A DNA stretch of 64,000 nt from Epiperipatus broadwayi (taxonomy: Eukaryota; Onychophora; Udeonychophora; Euonychophora; Peripatidae): assembly GCA_028023455.1 (NCBI GenBank), contig JAQFVV010006197.1, forward strand, positions 13,637,254 to 13,701,253. The letters run 5' to 3'. Positions 46,807 to 58,900 of the stretch are shown piece after piece; position 1 is the first letter of the stretch; each line of letters starts with the position of its first letter. The notes beneath the pieces are model-generated. The model saw only the letters and a program-made list of their open reading frames with translations, did not search any database and had not been told where the DNA came from. The translations under genes and the position numbers were made by a program.

Positions 46807-48975
46807 ATTAAAGTAACAGTAATAAAAAATAAAATATAAATATTAAATATGATGCTTCCTAGCAGGCATTTTTTTGTAAACATTTTTGGAAGCCCCCAAA
46901 ACCATAGATTTATCAAAAATATGGGCTGCCATCTTGGTTTACTTGAAAACTCACAAGTACCAAATTATTTGTGATTATTAATTACTATAAATAATTTGTA
47001 TTTAAATGAAATAAATTAGTTTTCATTTTAAATTAATTTTAATATCCTTCTTGAATTAGTTCAATGGTAAAGTGTCATATTCTGGATCTAAGGTCCTTGG
47101 ATCTATTCCAATTCTGGCACTTCCAGCATTCAAACTTCTTATGAACTCCCAAGCAATATGTGATTTTTAAAATTAATTTTTAATGTAATTTAATAACATA
47201 TTACTTAATTACCCTGCATTGTAAAATAATTTAATTCGGTTTTAGTAAAGATTATTACTCATAATTTGATAATGCATTTATAGCACTATCAATATTTGGA
47301 ATAATAGAAAAAAAATTACTAAAATTAATTATCTATTTGATTATCATTTAGAAATATTAAAAATACTTTGATTAGAACTAAATGAAATGGAAAATGCAGA
47401 TGAGGATTATGGGATGAACTCAGAGATAGTGATCACTTCACCTTTGAATCAATTACAAAAGCACTAAATAAACTAGTTAAAACTGGTATAATTGTCTGGA
47501 AAGAAAATACAGATTGAAATAAGTTTGGAGATCATTTTGCTTAGAGATTAAAGATCACTTGAAATTATCCAATAAAAGAAGTCACAAATAATTTATTAAC
47601 TACTCCTAAATCATATGAATAATTGGGCAGGCTTAGTTTCAAAATCTTAAATGTTTAATCTCTGAAGTCTTTGAATAATATAAAAAGATCCGTTTAACAT
47701 TAACATCTTCCATAAAAAGACTAACCAACTAGAACTGATTGCAAAAGTGTGTTTGTTACCACCCTGCGCCTATTAGTTTTTTTTTTTTTTAATTATTGTC
47801 TATTAGTTTATTTAATGCTGGAATAAAGTTGGAATCACAATATTATGCATTTTGAAATTGGCTTGGAGATAATTTTGATAAGAAGTCTAGAGATAGAAAT
47901 CTGAAATTATTTCAAGGAAGATACAATTAAAAGAAAAACTTGGAAAAGAAAGATGGTGATAAATTATTATGAGATATTTAATTTATATATGTTGAGAAAG
48001 GAGAATAAAATGCACAATTTTCATAAGCCCAATTGAAATATGCAAACATAAAAGTCCTCCTCATTATAGAAGCTTAATCATTCGGGGAAAACACGAAAAA
48101 TTTGCTTTTATATAATATTTAACAAATCAAGAGGGATTTATTATTTTAAATGTTAGAACGAAAAATTATGTAAATTAATATATGAAATATAAAAATAAAA
48201 GAATTGAAATATTTTATTTTGCACGCATCAAGAATTCCTTTGATGGCATCAATGTGGAATGGGGAAAATACAATAAGTCATTATTTCAAATATTTTCAGT
48301 TTATTTTTATTAAATAATGTTTTTCATTGTAGTTTGAAATGTTACAATTGATTTTTTTTTACAGAGTAATTAATGAAGTGGTTATTTAAAAAAAAAAAAA
48401 AAACATTTGTGAAGAAAAATACAAATGATGATTAAAAACGAAAAAAATAAATACATAAGATAATCAAAGGAGATGTAAATAGTTGACTCTTATATGTAAA
48501 AAGCTGACTAAATGCAGTTTGAAAAAAGAGGAAACAGTTTTATAAAAAAGAGGAAAATAATTTCTTTTATGACAATTCAGTGTAACATAAGTCAAATTTT
48601 TTTATGCATACACATTTTTGTTATACTTATATATATAAAATTGAAGAGCCTTGCAATGCAGATACCTGCCATGACTCAGGAGTTCATATTAAAGTAAAAA
48701 TATGAATTATTTTTCCAGGTTCCACGTAAATAGCCATCTAATTATATGTTAGTAAGTATCTACATTTTTTTCCACACACACAAAAAAAAACAAGCAAGGA
48801 AAGAAAAACATAATTGAGATGTTACTAATCAGTGTTTAATTAGTCTAGATTTAAAAAAAAAACTCCAATAGAAGATATAAGCTATTCTGGAAAAAAAAAA
48901 GTATTTATATGACCACCAGGAAAATGTATTTAATAAAAAAAATCACAAAGATAATTTAAATTAATGTTATATTAG
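46807..48975. other. A+T-rich sequence with one tRNA-like remnant
   Basis: At about 47,055-47,130, ttcaatggtaaagtg and cttggatctattccaa are spaced like boxes A and B of a decayed tRNA-derived SINE, plus strand. Nothing else could be assigned; homopolymer A/T runs are frequent. Confidence 0.4.
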
Positions 48976-48979
48976 TAAT

Positions 48980-49305
48980 TACTCCATCTCAATCAACCGA
49001 TACACATGACCACACACATGCGAAAAAGATACATAATTTCCAATATCTGTATTTTGTGCAGAAGCAGCATTTATCAGTTGGCTGGATAATAATTTCCCCC
49101 ACACACATATATATTTATAATTAGTGCTCGATTTATATTAATATAGCAATTCCTCAAACTTTAATAGATAGACTTCAATCTTTTCATTCTTCCAAAATTC
49201 CACCATACATTTTCTCATGTGTGTGGTCATGTGTACCAGTTACTTGAGAGGGAGTGGAGAATGAATATACTTAAAATTTCTGAGTTCAAATCTCTTCCAA
49301 TTACA
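48980..49305. repeat. Palindromic tRNA-like element, diverged copy
   Basis: The left arm 'cgatacacatgaccacacacatgcgaaaaagataca' is matched by the right arm 'tctcatgtgtgtggtcatgtgtaccag' and 'gagttcaaatctctt'. The middle 'atttatcagttggctggat' matches the 13.6-kb copy. Confidence 0.7.
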
Positions 49306-50325
49306 TATATAAGAAACATGCAGTATAAGCAAATTACATATTGCCTTATAATTATATAATGTTATATTAATATTTAGGCAAAATTATAATACTGATGAAA
49401 GTCTCAAAAAGAAAACCAGTTTTTTATTTAAGCCATTTGAAATGTTTTTCAGTAGATATATATTACTAGTATTTGCACATGCCATCTGAATAATAAATAA
49501 GCACAGGCACATTATTATTAGTAGTTACCAAGTTTTTCACCATAAGTATCTTGAGTATTTAAAGCTGAAAAAAAAAGTGATTGTGTTTTGTAGGTGAGAA
49601 TGAATAAGTTAAATTGCAACATAAATTTAAAAAGGAAATTATATTTTTGAAATATAATGTTAATGCAGTTAAACTAAAAGAAATTTTTATTTTATACAAC
49701 TTATCTGCAAAATCATTTTAAAATTAAGATTTATTATGTTATTAAGTTCCTATTGGCTAATAATGACTGTGTAAATAGTATTTGTTCAAATTATCTATTG
49801 TATTGGCTCTTAATGATGCATCCATTTGAATTCTAATATATAAACATGACCGATAGATTCATTAACCATATATACATATCCATATTACTTGGAATATAAG
49901 ATGTCTCCAAATTTAAGACACAGTAGGATTTTAAGATCAGAAAATTGTAAAAAAATTTTTTAAATGATTGTATTGCCAAAATAAGAAACATTTTTATTTA
50001 CTTAAATAGAAATTAATATAAATACAATAAGTTTATCTAATTTTTTGCAAATCTTCTTCAGACATACTTTCTATATCTTCACTTTCAAAACTTGACTTCT
50101 CATCTTAACTATTCCACCAGGGCACATCATCTTCAAGCCATTTAAATCATTAGCAATGCAATATTTTAAGATATATTTATGATAATTTCTTCAGGTATAT
50201 CTTTCCAAAATCTTTTTTTTTTTTTTTTTAGTGTAAATTATCAGAACATTTTTTTTTCAAAGAAAAAAAAAAGATTTTAAAATACAATATTGACATTTAA
50301 TGCTACTAGTAAATTTTTTTATTTT
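49306..50325. other. A+T-rich sequence without assigned gene
   Basis: No supported frame or definable repeat. Confidence 0.4.
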
Positions 50326-50329
50326 AATT

Positions 50330-50800
50330 AAAATCCTTTTCTAAAATGCAAATTAATAATTTTCCAGATTATTAAAGTGAATGAAAGTTTTTTAAAAATA
50401 AATTTCTTTTTATAATTAGCCAAAATAATCTATAGTAGTCAATATAAAACATATTTTTGTCATCAAATTACAAATCACAGCCATATGTCATTGATTTCTT
50501 TCTCAATTTGTTTTTGTGTAAAAGTAAATTTTTCAATTAAAATCTGAATCATTTTTCTAAAATAATTAATATTTTTCTAAATATTTTCTGAAAAAAATTA
50601 TAAATGTGTATAAAAAGATTTTAAAACATGTTTTTCACATTGAAAATCAAAATGAGGATAAAGGAACTATCAAAATCATTGACAGGCATTCTCTTATATA
50701 GAGAACAAGGAATAACCAATCTGAGTTAAGGCAGGTTCTTATCTTATTGTTGTGCTGTTTTATTAGTTGGGAAAAAATTCTAAAGTTTATTCAATACAGT
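50330..50800. repeat. Dispersed repeat, copy 2 (relative of 21,250-22,080)
   Basis: Shares 'gaaagttttttaaaaataAatttctttttata', 'gtcattgatttctttctcaatttg' and 'ttgacaggcattc' with the 21-kb copy, in the same order and orientation. It lacks the tandem CCAAT units but has 'aaccaatctgag' at the comparable place. Confidence 0.5.
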
Positions 50801-51410
50801 TTTTCTGATAAAATAATGGTAAAATCAGCAAAATAATATTAAAAATAGTGGTTTGAGAGAGAGTTAAAGCAATTTATGAAATTAATCATAAAATATTGAT
50901 ATTTAATGTTAAATCTTTTTTCTTTTGATTAAAAATGATTTAAAATACAATTCTGCACAGGAATATCAACAATCATGATTGTAATACTATGTGCATGTAT
51001 TGCATAAAGCAAAGTTATGAAGAAATAAGATGTTAAAAATATTAGATTTGAATTTAAGATGCACCCCTTTTTATGGGTCCAAAATTTGGGAAGAAAGCAT
51101 CTTGTATTCAAAGTAATATGGTATATGAAACTGTGAAAAAAAATTATATACATAACAAGTCATCATATACTATTATTTTAAGTTAAGATAAAGTAAAATA
51201 AATTTATATTTCTCCTTATCTGTGGAATCATGATTAAATTATCTATTTTCTTGCTAAGGTTATTTTTTTAATTTTCAGTTTATAACTTGGTTACAAATAA
51301 ATGAGTATATATATATCTGTGTGTCTGTATTTTTAGTAATGGCTTCTACATATTTTAAAAGTTGTGAATTGATTGAAAATTAAAGCAAATAACAACTGCG
51401 ATATAAAAAA

Positions 51411-51640
51411 TTGGTTGTCGTCGATGAGCAGATATATCCCACTGGATGGCGCTGTTTTCACACTAAAACACATAAAAATGCCGTTTCCGCGGCCGACACC
51501 TTCGAACCTGAATTTTCTATAATACAACTTTTTTGTTGTGCTACAGATTGCAGGCCGCTATGTCGCGTCACAGTACAGCATGTATGTTTTACGCAGCAAA
51601 TACATTTTCCGAATTCGCACAGTTTATAAAATGATTACGG
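51411..51640. promoter_or_regulatory. CpG-dense patch
   Basis: About 15 CpG dinucleotides within some 230 bp (for example tttccgcggccgacaccttcg and ccgctatgtcgcgtcac), against very few elsewhere in the window. It includes ggatggcgctg. Minus- and plus-strand frames of 64 and 72 codons cross it without recognisable motifs. It could be a host promoter/first exon, an unmethylated regulatory element, or a younger insertion. Confidence 0.35.
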
Positions 51641-52165
51641 CTTGGGGAGAGGGTGTGTTTTTTTGAATTGGATGGAAATGTTATTTTCATTGGATTTTTT
51701 TTTATTTTAAAGTATTGAAATGTTCAGATTTTGTAAAGTAATAATTAACAGACTTTTTACACCGTAGTGTATTGAAGTTTTAAGTAGTAAATGTTGACGA
51801 GATATATGTATAAAGTTATTTGGAATTAGGTAACGAGTCAAGTAACGTACTGTTCGTAACATTCCACGAGACATTTTAAGATTGTAGCGTGTGTATATTT
51901 TTGAAATAAAAAAAAAGTGTTAACACAAAAATATCCAGTAAGAAAAGTACAATTGTACACTGTTTTTTTAAATGTCATAAAAAGCATATATTATAAACAT
52001 TTTATATATATATTTGTCGTTGTTTAAAAAAGTTTTAGTTTCTTTCTTTTCTCCGACTACTGTTATTCTTTGTTGAATATAGTTTACGTTTATTGTTATC
52101 ATTTATTTTATAGATGTTAGTAAAAAAAAATATTTACAAAAATACGATTTTGATATTTTTTATTT

Positions 52166-52327
52166 TAACCATAAACCTAACCCTAAAACTAACCCTAAAG
52201 CTAACCCTAAAACTAACCCTAAACTAACCCTAAAACTAACCCTAAAGCTAACCCTATAGCTAATCCTAAAACTAACCCTAATCCTAACCCTAAAGCTAAC
52301 CCTAATCCTAATCCTAACCCTAAACGT
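52166..52327 (+). repeat. Degenerate telomere-like array (CCCTAA-type, 12-bp higher-order unit)
   Basis: Over about 160 bp the sequence alternates ctaaccctaaaa or ctaaccctaaag with ctaaccctaat variants; a few units are plain CCTAAC. It ends at 'aaacgttaacg'. The reverse complement is TTAGGG-like, the telomere repeat of most metazoans. This is an interstitial or minisatellite derivative rather than a chromosome end, since ordinary sequence continues on both sides. Confidence 0.85.
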
Positions 52328-53214
52328 TAACGTAACAAGTTTTACTTTTAGTTATCATTCTATTTGAAATAAAAACTAGCGGTAAACAAAATCTTCGATA
52401 GAAAAAATCTCCGATAGAAAATTGATTTTTTCTAATAAAAAGAAAACTAAAAAAGACGAATCAAATTGTAATTTGTTTATTTTATTTTACATTTATTATT
52501 ATCATTTAATTTGTATATGTTAATAAAAAATAATATTTAAAATTAAGTAATATTTAAAAAAGTTTTTGTTTTTATTTTCGCATTACAAAAAACACATCAA
52601 AATGATTATAATTAACGGCCCGTGAATGATCATATTTTATAATTTTAGCGTGATAACTGCGCCATTGAGTGGGATTTAGCAGCTATTCTACGAGAACCAA
52701 AAAATTCTCCAATGAAGCTGAAAACAATAATCTCCAGGCTAGTCAAATGCTGAATGATGGAGCTTATGGCTTTTCTTTTTATATTACTCTTTAGTTAAGA
52801 ATAACTAAACACTCATTTATCAATTAATAAATGACTGTCTAACTAGATTAGTTATAGGGCAGTTTGAAATAAAAAAAATTAGCTCCAGATCATGAATTTG
52901 CATTAATAGTGGTTGGCTAAGATATACATTTTTAGAATTAATATATATATTATTTCTGATATTATATTGTTTTAAAATTTAAGTTATCAATTTATGCAAA
53001 TATTATATTTTAAATATTATAATTGTTTATGTCATATACACATTTATAAAATTAACTTTTAATTATAATCTATGAAAGAATAAAATTTGAGATTTTTATT
53101 TAAATGTCATTGAATTAATAATCTCACTCTCTCTAAGTCAAGTTGCAATCTGTAGTGTCTATATAAACATATTGGACTATAGATAGAGATAGGTATTTGC
53201 CTTTATTGTAAATG

Positions 53215-53278
53215 TAGATTGCCTTGACAATAGGTTGAGATTGTTCATTGTTATTGATATTGTTTAAATGTTGACTGC
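53215..53278 (+). repeat. Dispersed repeat, copy 2 (other copy at 18,502-18,565)
   Basis: Shares 'agattgcctt.acaa.agRttgagattgtt' and 'ttattgatatt...ttgactgc' with the 18.5-kb copy. Confidence 0.55.
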
Positions 53279-53339
53279 TTTCATGTACACATACACACAC
53301 ATATATATATATGTATATGTAATAATAATTGTATGATTA

Positions 53340-53520
53340 GTTATTTGAAAGTGATGTGACATTCAAACATCTAAGTGATAGGTTGAACACAGCACTTCTA
53401 TTTTATTAAATCAAATATTTTTTTTACTTTACTTAGCAGGGAATTGATCCAGGAGCCTTTAAGCTTTTGAGTCCATCATTTTATCACTGCACTAGAGGTT
53501 ACTATACTATGTAGTTATAA
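53340..53520 (-). repeat. Putative second tRNA-derived SINE family
   Basis: On the minus strand the right end reads ctctagtgcagtgataaaatg (box A-like), then an anticodon-arm-like actcaaaagcttaaag, then ctggatcaattccctg (box B-like). The remainder, gatgtgacattcaaacatctaagtg in plus orientation, recurs in fainter form at about 6.78, 11.9, 30.7 and 31.3 kb. It is distinct from the tRNA-Gly family. Confidence 0.5.
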
Positions 53521-54040
53521 TCAGTGAATATATAAAACTAGCAATTAGTAGATCTATATGCAAGTCTGACGAACAAGATAGCTGCTTACAACTCAGAGGA
53601 GGGACATAGTACTGATATTTAAATAACAATTTAATTCAAGATAGATTTTTTTTATGTGTGAACGATAAACAATATGTAAAGTATTTGTTTTTAAAAATTG
53701 AAGATAACAAGTTGGGTGAGCGGGAGGAAAAATAATTGGCTTTTCTTGGGACATAAAATAGTCTGTCACCAAGTCTGGATCTATAACCATATCATTATAT
53801 AAAATTCTTATTTTGGACTTCACAATTATAAACAAGAACAATTCTCTACTTAGTACTGTCTATAGTAAACTCAAAAAATATTATGGGCATTTATAATTAT
53901 TTCTGTTTATAGCAGTTCAAGCATTATTAAATAAAACTTAGGCTCTATAATTGGATCATATAATTTTATATATATTAAGAAGTAGTTAAAACTTCAATTT
54001 CACTACACATTCGTGAGATATAAAGTAATAAGGTTTTACA

Positions 54041-54141
54041 ATACATATATTGGAGATTATTTATCTTTTTCACTTGTGTGCCGTCATGTATATTGGTCGA
54101 TAGCTGAAGGAAGTTTGAAAGTCTGAGTTCAAATCCCCTAT
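54041..54141 (+). repeat. Half copy (right arm) of palindromic tRNA-like element
   Basis: 'tggagattatttatctttttcac', then 'gtcatgtatattggtcgatag' and 'gaaagtctgagttcaaatcccc' match the right arm at 13,860-13,973. No left arm is present nearby, so this copy is a monomer. Confidence 0.7.
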
Positions 54142-54401
54142 AATATCCATAAATGTAAATTGCATAACAACATAGGAACTAAAGAACAGGTTTATTTGCA
54201 GTACACTACATATTTCGATCTTTGATTTTATCAATTGCCCATAAAAATAGCACCACTCAGGACATTAGAATTTCATTTTTAATTTTTATTTTCTTCATAA
54301 CATATCACAAATAAATTTGATCTTGAGTTTTTTCATTGCTGTATATAAATGTATCATTGATCTATATTGTAAAACATTGTGTTATTCATTAATTATTATA
54401 T

Positions 54402-54439
54402 TATATTATCCGAGGATTAATATATTATCCGAGGATTAA
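54402..54439. repeat. Exact 19-bp tandem duplication
   Basis: tatattatccgaggattaa occurs twice without a gap or mismatch, suggesting a recent slippage or repair event. Confidence 0.9.
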
Positions 54440-55484
54440 TTAATTAAATAATAATATGTTTAATTTATGAGAGAAGATTACGAAGTTTGGTCTTTGTATA
54501 TATTATGCTGTTCCAATATATAGTTTAAATAAATATGTGTATCATTATTTTACCTGTACTATTCTTAAAGTAGATAGCAATTATATATATATAATGTCTA
54601 TGTATCTATGTTTTCTGAAACTGAAATATGCTTAATATGCATCCTTATTAAACTGGAGGTTGAAATTGAAATACTTTGCAAATAAAACTTTTTTTAGATT
54701 GTACATTGTCTGTATTTTACTTTTGACATATATATTAAAAACTGTGTAAGATATATTTTTAATATATGTATTGTAATGAGAAATAAAATAGACATAATAC
54801 ATACATTGGCTATTCATTTATTTCTTCCATATATTGTGACGTTTTAGAAACAACAGATCATTCTCTGGTATTCAAACCACACACTGGTCATCTGTTTATG
54901 CACTGGAAGTTTTCTAATTACCAGTATATCAAAAGGTATACATTTTTCATGAATTCATATTTGCTATAAAAAGTACTGGTGATAATTAAGAATACTGATG
55001 ATATTTAAAATTGTTGATGATGATCAAACCACATATACATTCCTCTGAAGGTCAGACAAAATGTTTTTTATGAATAGTGGTTATATTCCCTAATCATCAA
55101 TTTACAAAACACTCTTCTGTTAGTCAGTTTAAGGATCTGCTATATTAGTAATTTTATTGATGTGATTAACCAATTAATATGTATGTCCCTAGAGTCCATG
55201 ATGATGATAGGTTTACCTTTAATTACAATTATCCTACCTTCTCCTCATTAACATTTTTGACAATAGTTTTAGCTCAGAGCATGAATGTTGCTGGTAGTTG
55301 TTAATGATATTAAATGAGTTCTAGGAATTAAACAAACTTAATAGCAACAGTCATGGTATTATAAATTTGCTTTGTATGTAAGTAACTCTTGCAAAGTTTA
55401 TTAAATGGCACAGATTAATAAATACCATATATGATTGCATATATATTCATGAAAATAATAAATATATAAACTAACTAAAGGAAA
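54440..55484. other. A+T-rich sequence without assigned gene
   Basis: No supported frame or repeat. Confidence 0.4.
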
Positions 55485-55597
55485 AATAAAAACACACAAT
55501 TACTTCTCTATAAAACTGCTTTAATATTTCAACCAGCAGACTGGTTTTCATCAGAAAGCACAGCAGTTTTATAAAGAAGTAATTGTGTGTTTTTATT
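55485..55597 (-). ncRNA. Long hairpin whose tip carries a hammerhead-like core
   Basis: 36-bp arms at 55,485-55,520 and 55,562-55,597 are inverted repeats with one mismatch. On the minus strand the 41-base tip contains CTGATGA (55,548-55,554 complement), a six-pair helix AACCAG/CTGGTT with a TCTG loop, then GAAA (55,527-55,530 complement). This is the conserved core order of a hammerhead ribozyme (CUGAUGA, helix II, GAAA). Geometry for helices I and III with an NUH cleavage site is not evident, because only seven bases separate CTGATGA from the arm. Transcription is not shown. It could be a degenerate ribozyme of a retroelement or simply a palindromic repeat. Confidence 0.4.
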
Positions 55598-57891
55598 ATA
55601 CCCATATATATTGTAATGGAATGAATGTGAAGGGGGAATATAAAATGTCAATCATTATCATCCCCACTGAATATCATAGTCAATTAACAATGTATATTAA
55701 CAACATAGATCTTTTAACAAGTATCAACTACAATTGTACTGAATACACCAAGCAAGAAGAATGGCATGACTTGGCCTTGGAAATTCTCTAGTATAATTTG
55801 TTAGTAATTCAAGTTCCTAAAAAAAAACACATTGTCAATGAACAGTGATCAACAATTATAAAAGGAGCATAAGCAAATCAGCATAAAATAAAATAAATAA
55901 TTATATAACTATAAATTACATCACAACATTAAACATGAGTAATCAATGGTCATCCTTTATGACTGAAGTTAAAAGAGGTTCAGTATCAACATGTAAGCTA
56001 ATTATCTAGTCAATGCCAAACTTAGAGCATAATATAAACACAATCATCTATAGGTATAAACTTAAGTGCTAAAGTATCTATTATAATAAAACAATGCTGA
56101 AATCCTGATACATATTGATCATCATCATTGTTCAGGCCATATGGCACCATGAGTATTTGGGCCAACTATAAACTGATTCCCAATTCTGTATAAAGATAGA
56201 CTTTAAAGGTCATATTGACCTTTGCACTATCCAGAGAACCATCTGGATGTCCAAACATAAATGTATGCCCCACATGTATGAAAATTAATTATTATTGATT
56301 TAGAACTAGTTCAGGATCACAAGAACCCTAGGGTCTTTGATTGTGAACAAGAGAAAATACAAATACATAAGTTTTAATTTATCTTAAATAATCTTACTGG
56401 AATAGGCTACAATTTTTTAAAGCACCATGCTATGATGAATTCTAATCACAAATTACTAATTTACAGAACAGATAATTGGCAGAATAAAGATTTCAATCCC
56501 CACAAAAAATAATTTCAGAAACTATTATTTTTAAAAAAGTTATTTAATGAAATTAACCAATAAAATAATAAACAATAAATTTTAGAAAAGATATGACAAT
56601 TCCAAATTTAATACATTTTTATAAAAATATAAATTCATATAGCATCAAAAATAGCCTGTTGATTCTTCTTATTAAATTAATTAACTTTTACTTTAACAGA
56701 ATTATTTCCCTTTTCAGTGATTAAAACTGAAAAACATCATTTCACAGTAAAAAAAAAGAAGACTAGTTAAAATTTTCTTCCCATTTTTAATAATAATTAA
56801 ATCTGAAAACACCACATTTCATCTTAACAGATGAAAAAAAAATAAGATTAGCTAAACCCTTCTTTTTTTCTTATGAAAATAGAAAAGTTCTATACACATT
56901 TACATTTTAGAGGGGGGAAATATCATTAATTAATATTTTACCTATAAAATAATATTCATATATACAGATATATAAATGAAAATATGTAAATGAAAATGAG
57001 CATATCAACTGTCTTATCTTACCATGGATTTTATTTTCTTAGTCCTTTTTTATAGTTATAATTTCAGTGTCTTTTCAGTTGAGTTTTTTTGTTTTTTAAG
57101 TGTTCAGTTTAAAAATATAGTAATCGTTTCCAGGTTATCCATTATTTCCATTAAGTTTTTCCATTGATTTCTTTTTGTAGCTTCAAGTTTTTAGTTGATA
57201 ATTATAATGCTAATTTCTAGGGTAGGTTAACACAAATTGAATTTATCCATTATTTTCATTTTATAATATAATAATTTTCAGGTCAGATTTGCATAGGCTG
57301 AGCAGTCATATTGTGGATAGACACAAAAGGCTTGTTGCAAAGTTCTTCAGGGGTATTCTTCTAAATTTGATTTTAGTAAATTGTTATATATTGGATTGGT
57401 GATGCTCAGTTTTAGCTGATTTGAAAAACATGTATGACAACTAGAAGTGATGTTAATCTTATTTCAGAGAACACATTTAACTTCTCTTTGATCTCTTCTC
57501 AGGAGATGAGCTGTTATTGTTGTTCTCTCAATAGTTGGATCAAGACTGTTTTTGAATAGATATTGGAGTATAATGTATTAATCTGTCCCCACATTATTTT
57601 TAGAGCAATCTTGTTATCCACCCAATCACATACCATTTTAGATATGACAGTATTAAACTTGGATAAATTGATTTTAAGTTTCTCTCTTTTAATTAATTCA
57701 AAATTTTAAGTATTTTTAATTATTGAAAAATTTCTCTGTAATTATTATTTTTTTGCATAATTATTAAAAACAAGATGATCTTTTAATTTTGTAAAACATC
57801 TTTAATTTTTTTAGAGATAGAGAGAGAGAGAAAGAGAGAGAGAACAATTTTAATTAATTAAAAACATTCTTTAACAACATGTTAATATCTT
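55598..57891. other. A+T-rich sequence with (GA)n tract
   Basis: No supported gene. A 68-codon frame at 55,585-55,791 has no recognisable motif. A (GA)-rich run lies at 57,814-57,842. Confidence 0.4.
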
Positions 57892-57901
57892 AAGGTTTAT
57901 T

Positions 57902-57934
57902 TTTTTTCATGTGTCAAAGCATCGGCCAGAAAGC
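57902..57934 (-). mobile_element. Strongly 5'-truncated tRNA-Gly-derived SINE
   Basis: The minus strand reads gctttctggccgatgc, tttgacacatg and then an A-run, the last 30 or so bases of the SINE. A 10-bp duplication, aaggtttatt, flanks it at 57,892-57,901 and 57,935-57,944, supporting an independent, abortive insertion. Confidence 0.8.
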
Positions 57935-58427
57935 AAGGTTTATTCTTTTATTTATAAACATATAGATAATATTAATCTTCACTTTGCTTGAGTCCATATG
58001 CTTAATGAAACAACTTTTCTTTTTATATTATACACATAAGTGCACTTGCAATGGGTAGGCACCAGAATTATAACTATAAATATGATGTTTACAACTTAAA
58101 GGCACTCAGCTGTATGTTATAAAGACAAGAGAGAAAACACTTCATTACATACCCAAACTAACATATGGAAAACAGATAAATAAAATTACTGGAGAAAGAG
58201 AAAAAATATTTATTTTATTTATTTTTATATATTTTTCTTTTACAAATACCTCAACAAATTATAAATATTCATATTCTTTTTTAAAATGTTTGGAATTTTC
58301 ATATTATCACTTAAAGAATATAACTTTTAATAAGTTAATAATTCTAAAAAAACATGAGAAGAAATAATTTTTTTTAAATATATAGCAATAAATAATCGCA
58401 GTTTAATAATATGTAATTGAAATAGAT

Positions 58428-58900
58428 TATTTTGTCTGTATATAAATTAAAATAATAGTTTTATTCTCTGACTAAGAACATCATTGAACTAAGTTTAAAT
58501 ATCAACAAAGCTAAAGTCTGAAAGGTCAATGAACTAAGTTTAAATATCAACAAAGCTAAAGTTTAGATTGGTATCATTCTATCTTTTTATAACTGATTGA
58601 TGTTTACATATAGCAATTATCTCTGTTTCCATTACATATTCTTAAGCTATGATTATTTATTGTTACTTTTATTAAAAATATATTTCATATTTAGAAGTTT
58701 CTAAAACTGGGGCACTGCTTTGATCCTCTGAATAATTAAATAATGATTTCAGATTATTTATTCTGTACATAAATTAAAATAACAGACAAATTTCACTCTG
58801 ATTTAGAACAATGTCAATGAAAAGCTAAAGGGTAGATTGTTGTAAGTCTATCATTTCATAACTGATTGATGATTACATTGACATTGTGCAGTACAGTTAC
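58428..58900. repeat. Nested tandem repeats, periods 46 bp and about 330 bp
   Basis: 'gaactaagtttaaatatcaa' plus 'caaagctaaagt' occurs twice 46 bp apart (58,483-58,516 and 58,529-58,562). The wider block from 'ctgtatataaattaaaataa' to 'ataactgattgatgtttaca' recurs, diverged, about 330 bp downstream (58,758-58,880). Confidence 0.7.
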
